Assembly (NCBI RefSeq): GCF_041734735.1
Contig: NC_134900.1
Location: 39,457,954-39,521,953, forward strand
Origin: Babylonia areolata
Lineage: Eukaryota; Mollusca; Gastropoda; Neogastropoda; Buccinidae
DNA: 64,000 nucleotides
Reading direction: 5' to 3'
Position numbers and translations under genes: made by a program. Below are positions 22,367-34,653 of this stretch, in pieces. Within the stretch, counting starts at the first letter, position 1. Every line of letters starts with the position of its first letter. The notes under the pieces were generated by a model. It did no database searches, was not told the origin of the DNA, and saw only the letters and a program-made list of their open reading frames with translations.

Positions 22367-25189
22367 AGTGCAGAACATTCACACAGCGAGATCCATGCAA
22401 GTTATCTCCAGTCCAAACACAACTTCATGTCAGTGGTTGCTGAACATTTCAACACACCTCACCAAGATCCAAACACTATTTTCACACAGGTTTTACCCAT
22501 GACTGGCACAAACCATCATTTCCAAACGTCCACCCACATCCATGCTCTGCATACAAACCAACACAAGTTATCTTTTCCACACAACATTTATTTCAAAATC
22601 CTTCTCACAAACACTGTTTCCTGGCTTGACTGTTCACTGAGAGCTGATGACACAAAACCATCCCACTGTTCAAGTCATGTTCTCGTGTTACAAAGGACAC
22701 GATGGACTGATTCCATCAGGACTAAAATAGTACACCCCTTCCCATGTGAAGTAAAAGGTACAACTCCTGAACTCTTGTCCTGCTTCCTATTCACCCTTTA
22801 TCAACACACCAGTCTGGCTCTGTTAGAGACAAAAAAAAAGAAAAAGAAAAAAAAAAGTTTAGAGCTGAACAGAACAGCAACCTTGTCTTTGTAACAGTAA
22901 GAAATGCTTTCAACCCCTTGGCGTCACACGTCAACAGGTGTGTCCCAACTCCAGAAACGATGTCAATATCTGTCCACCCCCCTCACCTCACCCAGGAACA
23001 ACATAAACCAGTGCAAAACAACCTACGCAAGGTACAACTTATGTCTAAACTTGCTTTGAAATATCAAACACCTGGCATTAAAATGGTTAATTTCTGGCAT
23101 TTCTATGGTTTAATGTGTTTACAGATAACATAGTTTTATATATATATGCAAGAGAAGTACCAACCACCACTTCCAAAAGCTAAGCTAAGAAAGGAGTAAA
23201 GAAATGAAACCACCTCCCTTAATACATTGAACAGTGCAGTAATTTCATTTCCTCCAGCATGCATTCAATCTGCTACCACAAATGTCTTCATCATTTTGCT
23301 AGGTAGACTTCACAGCTCATGAACTAATTCCCCCACTGTTGTTTCTTAGTTGTGTTGCATGTAACTCCTCCACAAGATGCATGGGAACCTGTCATTCCTA
23401 ACTGACATCATCATCTGATAAAGAAATCTACAATGTGTAATGATATTAATTTTCATATATGATCACATCCCACTACCATAACAGATAACTGTTGAAACAA
23501 GCACGCTCAGAACAAAGCCAGTTAAAGAAAAATTCAAATGAACACACCAGAAAAAATGAAGACAATACAGTCATTACTGTTAAAATTCTGCAAAACTCAG
23601 TTATTTTAGGGCAGTTCAAGCCAAGTTCAGACAATCCTTTAAACCAAACTTCACAGTTACATACAGGCAATAGAAACAGATGACAACAGAAAGAAACCAA
23701 TTCCTACTTGCTGAGGACTGCCAAGAGTCTCTCTGTTTCTCCTGCCCTGTTCCTTCAGCAGGTCAGGGTCTTCCTTCAAGTCAAGAACCAAACATACTCT
23801 CTACCAAGACAAAAGGAAAAAACACTGAACTTGACATGTCAAACGTCAGTTTTAATGTCCTTCACATACATGAAATGTCAGTTTTAATGTCCCTCACACA
23901 ATGAACTTGACATATAAAACATCAGTTTTAATGCCCCTCACATACTGAACTTGACGCATGAAATGTCAGTTTTAATATCCCTCACATACTGAACTTGAAA
24001 TGTCCTAATCTTCCCTCCCTCACGCAATTAACTGACATGTGAAACAACTTTTTTTTGTACCCTTGTACATTAAACTTACATCTGAAACATCAATTGTAAC
24101 TTCTACAATCATCAATAAAACATGCCCACAATAAGCCAAGTGTACAATTTAACAAGTGTCTGAGGCGCCTGAGCCCTCCAATCTAGATACAAGAGAACCA
24201 CACCACTGTTAGAATACAGACTGATACTTTGTACTTTGTCAAGTTAGAAGGGGAATTAACCGCTTGGTGCACCACCACAAACACAGAGAACTGTTCACTG
24301 TGTGGTTATCAAGGAAGAAGAGCTGTCCCACACACCCTCCCCTGGCAACCTGCACTGCCCAACACTTTCAGCACAGCACCGTCAGCATTCCAGCTCTTCT
24401 TCTGGTAACCAAGACAGCAGGAAATCATTTCTTCTGGCAAATAACTTGTTTTCCTTTCCCCATTCTTTTATTATATTGAATAATATGAACACCAAAATTA
24501 TTTTACTCACACATTTATATTTATACACACAAGCACAAGGCAAAAAGTACTACTGCCTTTGTTTTATCAATCAAGAAAAATACAAACTGTCCTGTGTGCT
24601 TTACAGAAAGAAATGTGAAACCCATGTTTCTAGTTTCTCCTCACCCGAAAAGCAACACAGGAAAATGTTTCCTCATCTCCAATTTTGTTTTTCTTTTCCC
24701 ACCTCCTCTGTTTACCCTTCTCTCATCTTTCTCCACCTTGCTCATGAAATAAAACAAACAGGATATCTAGTTTGTACTACATACACAAAAAAAGACAATG
24801 TAAAGTAGGAAGAAAAAATACACAACAGTATACCAGAGATAGTGGAAAAAAAAAAAAAAGTGCTTGTACGTTACATTGCACAATCAATCCAGGGTGGCTA
24901 TCCACAGCAGTGGACAACCAGATGAATGTTTAGAACCGTTCAGTCCTACGTCAATTTGCCTTGGTTGCTTTTGTCCAGCTGACCACCACACACGGTCATA
25001 GCAGTAAAGATCAATCAAAAAGTGTTACAGATGTAACAGTAAAGATCAATGAACTCAATGTCCCAGTCCTAACGGCAAAGATCAAAGGACTGTGTTACAA
25101 GCTGACTGATCACTCTGCCAATCCCACCCACTGCCGGCTTGTCTCAGTTTGTATTCTGCGTAGGTTGTCTTGCTGGGTGTACACTTTAA
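22367..25189. other. AT-rich unique intergenic sequence
   Basis: No exon or transposon recognised on either strand. Contains an A-rich tract (22830-22860) and about four diverged copies of a ~45-bp unit with CAGTTTTAATGTCCCTCACA (23825-24000). It lies downstream of both convergent genes. A distal 3' UTR is possible but unsupported. Confidence 0.5.
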
Positions 25190-26965
25190 CACACCATCCA
25201 CAGAACAGACCTACTATGTTACACTGTGGTGGTGTATGGTCAACACTCCTGTGTTTAACACATCATCCACAGAACAGACCTACTATGTTACACTGTGGTG
25301 GTGTACGGTCAACACTCCTGTGTTAACGCATCATCCACAGAACAGACCTACTATGTTACACTGTGGTGGTGTACGGTCAACACTCCTGTGTTAACGCATC
25401 ATCCACAGAACAGACCTACTATGTTACACTGTGGTGGTGTACGGTCAACACTGTGTTTAACGCATCATCCACAGAACAGACCTACTATGTTACACTGTGG
25501 TGGTGTACGGTCAACACTGTGTTTAACACATCATCCACAGAACAGACCTACTATGTTACACTGTGGTGGTGTACGGTCAACACTCCTGTGTTAACGCATC
25601 ATCCACAGAACAGACCTACTATGTTACACTGTGGTGGTGTACGGTCAACACTCCTGTGTTTAACACACCATCCACAGAACAGACCTACTATGTTACACTG
25701 TGGTGGTGTACGGTCAACACTGTGTTTAACGCATCATCCACAGAACAGACCTACTATGTTACACTGTGGTGGTGTACGGTCAACACTGTGTTTAACGCAT
25801 CATCCACAGAACAGACCTACTATGTTACACTGTGGTGGTGTACGGTCAACACTCCTGTGTTAACGCATCATCCACAGAACAGACCTACTATGTTACACTG
25901 TGGTGGTGTACGGTCAACACTGTGTTTAACGCATCATCCACAGAACAGACCTACTATGTTACACTGTGGTGGTGTATGGTCAACACTCCTGTGTTTAACA
26001 CATCATCCACAGAACAGACCTACTATGTTACACTGTGGTGGTGTACGGTCAACACTCCTGTGTTAACGCATCATCCACAGAACAGACCTACTATGTTACA
26101 CTGTGGTGGTGTACGGTCAACACTGTGTTTAACGCATCATCCACAGAACAGACCTACTATGTTACACTGTGGTGGTGTACGGTCAACACTCCTGTGTTAA
26201 CGCATCATCCACAGAACAGACCTACTATGTTACACTGTGGTGGTGTACGGTCAACACTGTGTTTAACACATCATCCACAGAACAGACCTACTATGTTACA
26301 CTGTGGTGGTGTACGGTCAACACTCCTGTGTTTAACACATCATCCACAGAACAGACCTACTATGTTACACTGTGGTGGTGTACGGTCAACACTGTGTTTA
26401 ACGCATCATCCACAGAACAGACCTACTATGTTACACTGTGGTGGTGTACGGTCAACACTCCTGTGTTTAACACATCATCCACAGAACAGACCTACTATGT
26501 TACACTGTGGTGGTGTATGGTCAACACTCCTGTGTTAACGCATCATCCACAGAACAGACCTACTATGTTACACTGTGGTGGTGTACGGTCAACACTCCTG
26601 TGTTAACGCATCATCCACAGAACAGACCTACTATGTTACACTGTGGTGGTGTACGGTCAACACTGTGTTTAACGCATCAACCACAGAACAGACCTACTAT
26701 GTTACACTGTGGTGGTGTACAGTCAACACTGTGTTTAACGCATCATCCACAGAACAGACCTACTATGTTGCACGTGGTGGTGTATAGTCCGACTCCTGTG
26801 TTTAATGCATCATCCACAGAACAGACCTACTATGTTACACTGTGGTGGTGTACGGTCAACACTGTGTTTAACGCATCAACCACAGAACAGACCTACTATG
26901 TTGCACGTGGTGGTGTATAGTCCGACTCCTGTGTTTAATGCATCATCCACAGAACAGACCTACTA
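25190..26965. repeat. ~67-bp minisatellite, about 26 copies
   Basis: Unit: CATCATCCACAGAACAGACC, then TACTATGTTACACTGTGGTG, then GTGTACGGTCAACACTCCTG. Length polymorphism comes from CACTCCTGTGTTAACG versus CACTGTGTTTAACG. Copies after about 26690 are more diverged (TTGCACGTGGTGGTGTATAG). Confidence 0.95.
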
Positions 26966-27905
26966 TGTTACACCGTTGTGGTGTACGGTCAGACTGTTTC
27001 TGTCCTGTGCTGTGCTGTTTTGGATGGCCCAGTTGACGCCACCTCTTCTGGGCTCCTTGCAACATGTCTGTGTTGTGTAGAAATTGGTCTATCCATGGGA
27101 GGTAGGAATCATCACTCCTATTGAACAGGTGTGTTCTAACAACACTTCCTGCGGTATATCTGGGGTCACCTGACCTACCTACTTCAACATTCCCCAATAA
27201 GCTAGCTCACGAGAAAGTCCAGAAAAGCACAGTCCTGTAGTTCTTTGTGTGTTCCTCCAGTCAATCCTTGCCATTTGAAGAGGGGGTGGTGGTGGGGGGG
27301 GGGGATTCAAAGTTAAGTCAGTTTTCCTGTGCATCTACCATTTCCACACTGTCTTTGTGTCAAACAGTGGTGAACAACTATAGCTCCAGGTCATCACAAG
27401 TTTTCCTGTGTCCTGCAGCAAAACCTTCCCCTTTCACACCTGTCTACAAAGTGTTTCAGGGGATACCTGCTATCAGGAACTATGTGCCCAGTTTGATTCC
27501 AGAACTGTAGAACATGAGACAATTCTGTGCCCAGGTCCCAGAAGGTCATTTCATTCTGTGTTTCGGGTCATCCAAGGTTCACGTCACGTAAATAATTCAT
27601 ATCCATAAACAGCATGTAAAAACGATATTCCACAGCAACAATCATTCAAAAAATGAAAAGAAAACGGAACATGGAAGTAGATCAGCCTTAATACCACTGC
27701 AGAAGGAACCAAAAAAAATATCACACGTACAACACAGCCATGAAATGGAAGTGTAACCTACCCTTCAACCCAACAACAGTCCAAGATAGCAACTAAAAAC
27801 AAAGACAAAAAGGTTTTTAAAAACAAAAACTCAATTTAAAAAAAAATCCAAAATAACATATAAAAACAAAAAGACAAAACAGTCTCAAATAACACCCATA
27901 CAAAA
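26966..27905. other. Unique intergenic sequence
   Basis: No gene recognised. Includes a G-run (27290-27303) and A-rich stretches that grade into the next array. Confidence 0.5.
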
Positions 27906-29742
27906 AAAAAAAAAAAGGACAAAACAGTCCCCAATATCACCTGTAAAAACAAAACAAAGACAAAACAGTCCCAAATAACACCTGTAAAAACAAAACAAAG
28001 ACAAAACAGTCCCAAATAACACCTATAAAAACAAAACAAAGACAAAACAGTCCCAAATAACACCTATAAAAACAAAACAAAGACAAAACAGTCCCAAATA
28101 ACACCTGTAAAAACAAAACAAAGACAAAACAGTCCCAAATAACACCTATAAAAACAAAACAAAGACAAAACAGTCCCAAATAACACCTATAAAAACAAAA
28201 CAAAGACAAAACAGTCCCCAATAACACCTATAAAAACAAAACAAAGACAAAACAGTCCCCAATAACACCTGTAAAAACAAAACAAAACAAAGACAAAACA
28301 GTCCCCAATAACACCTATAAAAACAAAACAAAGACAAAACAGTCCCCAATAACACCTGTAAAAACAAAACAAAGACAAAACAGTCCCCAATAACACCTGT
28401 AAAAACAAAACAAAGACAAAACAGTCCCCAATAACACCTGTAAAAACAAAACAAAGACAAAACAGTCCCAAATAACACCTATAAAAACAAAACAAAGACA
28501 AAACAGTCCCAAATAACACCTATAAAAACAAAACAAAGACAAAACAGTCCCCAATAACACCTATAAAAACAAAACAAAGACAAAACAGTCCCAAATAACA
28601 CCTATAAAAACAAAACAAAGACAAAACAGTCCCAAATAACAGCTGTAAAAACAAAACAAAGACAAAACAGTCCCCAATAACACCTGTAAAAACAAAACAA
28701 AGACAAAACAGTCCCAAATAACACCTGTAAAAACAAAACAAAGACAAAACAGTCCCAAATAACACCTATAAAAACAAAACAAAGACAAAACAGTCCCAAA
28801 TAACACCTATAAAAACAAAACAAAGACAAAACAGTCCCAAATAACACCTATAAAAACAAAACAAAGACAAAACAGTCCCAAATAACAGCTGTAAAAACAA
28901 AACAAAGACAAAACAGTCCCCAATATCACCTATAAAAACAAAACAAAGACAAAACAGTCCCAAATAACACCTATAAAAACAAAACAAAGACAAAACAGTC
29001 CCAAATAACAGCTGTAAAAACAAAACAAAGACAAAACAGTCCCCAATAACACCTGTAAAAACAAAACAAAGACAAAACAGTCCCAAATAACACCTGTAAA
29101 AACAAAACAAAGACAAAACAGTCCCCAATAACACCTATAAAAACAAAACAAAGACAAAACAGTCCCAAATAACACCTGTAAAAACAAAACAAAGACAAAA
29201 CAGTCCCCAATATCACCTATAAAAACAAAACAAAGACAAAACAGTCCCAAATAACACCTGTAAAAACAAAACAAAGACAAAACAGTCCCAAATAACACCT
29301 ATAAAAACAAAACAAAGACAAAACAGTCCCAAATAACAGCTGTAAAAACAAAACAAAGACAAAACAGTCCCAAATAACACCTATAAAAACAAAACAAAGA
29401 CAAAACAGTCCCAAATAACACCTATAAAAACAAAACAAAGACAAAACAGTCCCAAATAACACCTATAAAAACAAAACAAAGACAAAACAGTCCCAAATAA
29501 CACCTGTAAAAACAAAACAAAGACAAAACAGTCCCCAATAACACCTGTAAAAACAAAACAAAGACAAAACAGTCCCAAATAACACCTATAAAAACAAAAC
29601 AAAGACAAAACAGTCCCAAATAACACCTATAAAAACAAAACAAAGACAAAACAGTCCCAAATAACACCTATAAAAACAAAACAAAGACAAAACAGTCCCA
29701 AATAACACCTATAAAAACAAAACAAAGACAAAACAGTCCAAG
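27906..29742. repeat. 41-bp A-rich minisatellite, about 45 copies
   Basis: Unit CCCAAATAACACCTATAAAA plus ACAAAACAAAGACAAAACAGT. On the - strand each unit reads as a long T-rich tract ending TTTTTATAG or TTTTTACAG directly followed by GTGTTATT. That is an excellent polypyrimidine tract plus AG with a GT behind it, on the FAM120-coding strand. Hydrophobic open frames (LFCLCFVF repeats) are artefacts of the T-rich unit. Confidence 0.95.
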
Positions 29743-29774
29743 ACCTTAATAAACCAAGACAGATGCCATGCCCC

Positions 29775-29940
29775 ATCAGCCACTTCCTCTGCCCATTTGT
29801 TGCTTACTGCCCACATCACCACACAGGGCCCTATCACTGCCCATTTGTTGCTTACTGCCCAGATCACCACACAGGGCCCTCCCTATCACTGCCCATTTGT
29901 TGCTTACTGCCCACATCACCACAGGGCCCTATCACTTGTT
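29775..29940. repeat. Three copies of a ~52-bp unit
   Basis: CTGCCCATTTGTTGCTTACT followed by GCCCACATCACCAC and AGGGCCCTATCA, repeated three times with small length changes. Confidence 0.85.
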
Positions 29941-31584
29941 TTTTAAACAAACCTGAACACATTTCACCAGAGGATTAAAAAACCCCAAATAAACCCACTA
30001 ACTTGAACATGATCATGGAAAACACACATAAGTACATATAAAAAACAGACAAAAGTAGACATAACTGGCATATAAAACAAAATGCACTTCACATGCACAC
30101 CCTTGGTGCAAAACGAAAACTGAGCAAACTGCCCCGAAAAGGGGCAACAAGTATTCAAGGCTTTCTCTCACACACCTGGAGGTGACTGGACCAGCATGGC
30201 ATAAGACAGGAAAGGAAGGGACAACAGAAACAAACAGCCACAAACTAAGAGCCAAAGAAACGAGGACATTTCTCACACAAAATTCCCACTAGGTGACGAG
30301 ACTGACTTTACTGAAAGAGCCCCTGGCATCCCCACTGGGCAGTTGTGAGGGGGTGGGGGGTGGTGGGCACAACACATTCCAATCCTCTGACCCAAGTCTT
30401 GGCACCGACGGGGCACATGGTGGTTGGGGGGTGCGGTGGGGGAAATCCATTCCATTTCTTGTCAGTCCAAAACTCCAATCCTCTGACAAACGCTGTGCAC
30501 CAACATGGGCACAGGACACCAATGGCCAACTGTTCATCAGTCTGAGCACGACCTACGCACTTTACACAGTACCATCTACATTTCAGGATCATCAGGAAAC
30601 AGGCTTAGATTTACTCCAACCCATGACAGTTCAGGCTGATATACATGTGAATATGTGACATCTTCATTCACAAATGTAAATTAGAAACATGGAATGAGCC
30701 CTATTTTGGCGAGAATAATGGACACATTGTAATTTCCTGGACGATATTTGTTTTGAGGCAATGTCAGAATTCATCCAAAATGACACGATACTCATCATTT
30801 AAGCATACTGGCATGCACACAATACTTGGTCAACACTGGTAAAAACAATGTGAAATGTAGACAAACTGTACACTTCACTTTAAAATGGCCACAATAAAAA
30901 CATCAATGGTATGGTGACAGTCCAACACTCATGATGGCTTTCTGGAGCATTACTGCTGACACAGGGTGCACCCACTGGCACCACAGACATCACAGGTGTA
31001 CTGTGCACCTGTCTTCAAGTCAACAGTCACTACTTCCTAAAGAAACAAGCAAAAAAGGACAGTCTCTAAAAAGTTAATTTTAAAAAACACAACAAATCAC
31101 TGACATTATGTGTTTAAAAAAAGATGACAACAAAAAGTAAAGCACCTTATAGTACTGAGCTAGATTTTTTTTTTTTTTAACATTAAATAAAACAGAAATA
31201 TATCAAACTAAAATCTGTCAACAAAAGTGGCTCAACAAAAGAACCAAAAAGAAAAGAAAACAGAATGAACATATCTGCATACAAACAAGCTACACGTTTT
31301 GTTCTTGTCCTTAAGTGTCCAGCTGTCAGCTATGAAATGCCCATCATGTCTGTCATCTGTCCCGTCATGTCTGTTGTCAGTCCTGTCATGTCTACCATCA
31401 GTCGCATCATGTCTACCATCATCTACCACACCATCTGACCATTCCTTCCATCACCACTGCTGTCTTCACACACACACCATCAGCCATCAAAGAACAATAC
31501 TCACATTCACTGGCAACCTGCAAAACCTCTTCCCTTTACGTATCAGTCAGAAAGAGACTAAAACCAGTTTTTAACACACTTACT
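29941..31584. other. Unique intergenic sequence
   Basis: No exon recognised. Carries two diverged copies of a ~115-bp segment around CCAATCCTCTGAC (30370-30400 and 30474-30520) and a run of short CATGTCTRYCATCWGTC repeats (31345-31430). Confidence 0.5.
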
Positions 31585-31803
31585 CCTGATCCTGAAACAG
31601 ACAAGGTCTACCACTCTGGCCTGTGATATCAGCACTTCCCATCAGCCTGTACAGACGCCTGATCCTGAAACAGACAGGGTCTACCACTCTGGCCTGTGAT
31701 ATCAGCACTTCCCATCAGCCTGTACAGACACCTGATCCTGAAACAGACAGGGTCTACCACTCTGGCCTGTGATATCAGCACTTCCCATCAGCCTGTACAG
31801 ACA
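31585..31803. repeat. ~73-bp unit, three copies
   Basis: CTGATCCTGAAACAGACAGG, then GTCTACCACTCTGGCCTGTG, then ATATCAGCACTTCCCATCAG, nearly identical in the three copies. Confidence 0.9.
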
Positions 31804-31887
31804 AGAACCAATGCTACAGGTCGACATATCCAGGAACTTCATTTGCGCCTCTCAAAGACCCTTGTGCAACAAAGTCGTGGGGGACAC

Positions 31888-32475
31888 AGGACACAGCACT
31901 ACATGTCTTGGTCAGGCCATCAGACAGTCCTCTCACACAGCATGTCTTGGTCAGGCCATCAGACAGTCCTCTCAAAACACAGCACTACATGTCTTGGTCA
32001 GGCCATCAGACAGTCCTCTCACACAGCATGTCTTGGTCAGGCCATCAGACAGTCCTCTCAAAACACAGCACTACATGTCTTGGTCAGGCCATCAGACAGT
32101 CCTCTCAAAACACAGCATGTCTTGGTCAGGCCATCAGACAGTCCTCTCACACAGCATGTCTTGGTCAGGCCATCAGACAGTCCTCTCAAAACACAGCACT
32201 ACATGTCTTGGTCAGGCCATCAGACAGTCCTCTCACACAGCATGTCTTGGTCAGGCCATCAGACAGTCCTCTCAAAACACAGCACTACATGTCTTGGTCA
32301 GGCCATCAGACAGTCCTCTCTAAACACAGCACTACATGTCTTGGTCAGGCCATCAGACAGTCCTCTCAAAACACAGCACTACATGTCTTGGTCAGGCCAT
32401 CAGACAGTCCTCTCAAAACACAGCACTACATGCCTTGGTCAGGCCATCAGACAGTCCTCTCAAAACACAGCACTT
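31888..32475. repeat. 38/47-bp minisatellite, about 14 copies
   Basis: Unit CATGTCTTGGTCAGGCCATC plus AGACAGTCCTCTCA, followed by either AAACACAGCACTA or CACAG. The short and long forms alternate in blocks. A two-copy TATGTGAGCCTSATATACTC repeat follows (32474-32550). Confidence 0.93.
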
Positions 32476-32550
32476 ATGTGAGCCTGATATACTCTGAAAG
32501 AACACTTCCAACACTCCTCCATTATGTGAGCCTCATATACTCTGAAAGAA

Positions 32551-34219
32551 TTATGTGGATGAATGTGGGCAGAATGGCGGCGTTTCATGAGAGCTAGGAC
32601 AGTCCTACCGAGACAAAAAAACGTGTGTGGAGCACAAATGAAGGTGTATGAGAGCAGCAGCACTGTACAACGTGATGAGATGTTATGGCACTGCGAAGGG
32701 ACAGCGGGTCAAGGTCATCCAGTCTGCTGCCACTATCACCCCAACAGTCCTGTCGGTGAGGTCTTCACAGCTGCCCCTCCTCCCACTATCACCACATCCA
32801 AGCTGTGAAATAATGCCAACACACAAGCACACACACACTCAATCAGTCCACTGTTCATAATACTGATACTTTGTGTTCCAACATGTATCTTCTCCTGACT
32901 CCACCAGTCTTCAAACGCTTTCCAGCCAAAAAGCAGGGTCTACTTCAGCAGATTAACTTCAGGAAATGTAAACACAGTGCATCTCACCACACATTTCATG
33001 GTGAATCAAGCGTCAGGAAATGTATACAGGGTGCACCTTGTCCACACACTTCATGGCAAATCAACAACAGCATCCAGCTATTTTTGCAGGTACACAGAAC
33101 ATCCAGGTATTTCTGCAGGTACACAGAACACACATCAAAGGCAGGGTTCAGGTTGTACAGGCCAGGTGTCACAGGTCACATCTTGAGCAGGAGAGAAGTG
33201 TGACTGGGAGGCTGGAGAAATGAAAATACTTGTGGGGATGCTTTACACGTCCAGTTCCGTTTCCTTCACATCAGGTTCTGGTCACTGCAGGGGATTCTCA
33301 CCGTCTGCTGGACATTCCCTTTAACTCTCAACCTGTCGAAACTTCTCTTTTTAGATGTAATTAAGTATTCTTGTACCTTGTATGGTAAGCATCAAATAGT
33401 CCTTTTCCAGTGTGACGGTCATCACATCTTCAGGTGTCAAGACAAGTTCAGGTGAACGCTGCAGTAGTTGTGGCCAGACTGGACAACAGTGTGAAGTGGC
33501 ACAGCATCTGACCTGTCAGGTCATGTGACAGAGGTGACGTGTTTGTTAGTCTGCGCCACACACTGCGTTGTCCAGCTTGACAGTAAGCAAATCATGTATA
33601 AAATGTCCCATGTGGTGTCAAGAGATCTTCTGACATGCAGAGATCTTCCAACAGACAAGTCATGACTTTTTTAATCTAAAAAAAAACCAAGATGTATATT
33701 AACAAATTAAAACCAAACAAACAAACAAAAAAAGAGTTTTGCAGGAGTTTGATTCAAAGTTACCTGGACACAAAATACAGACTGCTGTTGATGAGAGAGG
33801 GGTGGGGCTTCCTCGTCATCAAGACTTGAACCATACACTCCAACCCACAACCCCCATCCATATTTCCAAGCTGTGTCCCGTTCACTGAAACCCACCCCAG
33901 TTCAATAAACGCAAAATACAAATTACAAAGAAAAAACGTCTTCACCGTTTACAAGAATAAGCGTCTTGTGACAGACACTTTACCTATACCCCCCCTCCCC
34001 TCCCCATGTTTCACAGGTGAGTGGTGGTTCCCTGCCCAGAGTCCAGGGTGATGCACACAGCAGGAACCCTGCCTTGTTCAGGGAAAACCAACAAACCATG
34101 AAATAAGCTGTTGCCCTCTATGCCCAACTTGTGTGTGTCAGCATCGTGAAGTATCTCTGTTGTCCTTATCCATGTGTGTGTGTGTGTCAGCATCATGAAG
34201 TATGTCTGTTGTCCCAATC

Positions 34220-34252
<33 letters not shown>

Positions 34253-34523
34253 GCACCATGAAGCCTCCCAGTACTGTGGACGTAAGGAAGAACAGCGCAA
34301 TGTCCCATTCCCTGCATGCATGTGGTCTGGCTTTTGACACCCCCCCACCCTAATACCCCCCCTTCCCCTCCCTTCTCGCTGTGCAGATCAGAATGATTTT
34401 TTTTCATCTCACAAGTCAAACAGTCTTCCCAGCTGCCAGTGTCCCCTCCCACTCGAACCCACACAACCCCTCCCCCCAACCCCTTCCCTCCCCCCAACCC
34501 CTTCCAGTGAAGAGGAGCACAGT
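32551..34523 (-). other. FAM120A: Unique sequence, probable FAM120 3' UTR in part
   Basis: Lies directly downstream of the FAM120 stop on the - strand. Non-coding, with AT-rich parts, two copies of TATTTYTGCAGGTACACAGAA (33078-33126) and three diverged copies of a ~60-bp GTGTGTCAGCATCRTGAAGT unit with (GT)n (34125-34262). The 3' UTR end could not be fixed; an ATTAAA occurs on the - strand near 33670. Confidence 0.4.
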
Positions 34524-34653
34524 TCATTTGGTCTCCTCCTCCTCCTCCTCCTCCCCTTCGTCTTCATCCTCCGCATCCGCATAGTCATCCTCTGCGTCCT
34601 CATACACCTCCTCCTCTTCCTGCTCCACGTCCTTCTTCCCGTCACTGCTTGCT
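34524..34653 (-). CDS. FAM120A: FAM120 exon 16, acidic C-terminal tail and stop
   Basis: Acceptor GTTTCCAG before 34653. Phase 2 joins exon 15 to give Val and then ASSDGKKDVEQEEEEVYEDA, EDDYADAEDEDEGEEEEEE and TK before TGA (34526-34524). The perfect phase fit and the non-random E/D/Y composition support it. Human FAM120A lacks such a pure acidic end, so this may be lineage-specific. Its acceptor is copied 13 times in the adjoining array. Confidence 0.82.

Noticed and set aside
27836-29667. Hydrophobic LFCLCFVF repeats resembling membrane peptides
   Set aside because: Reverse strand of an A-rich 41-bp minisatellite; each frame stops after two units.
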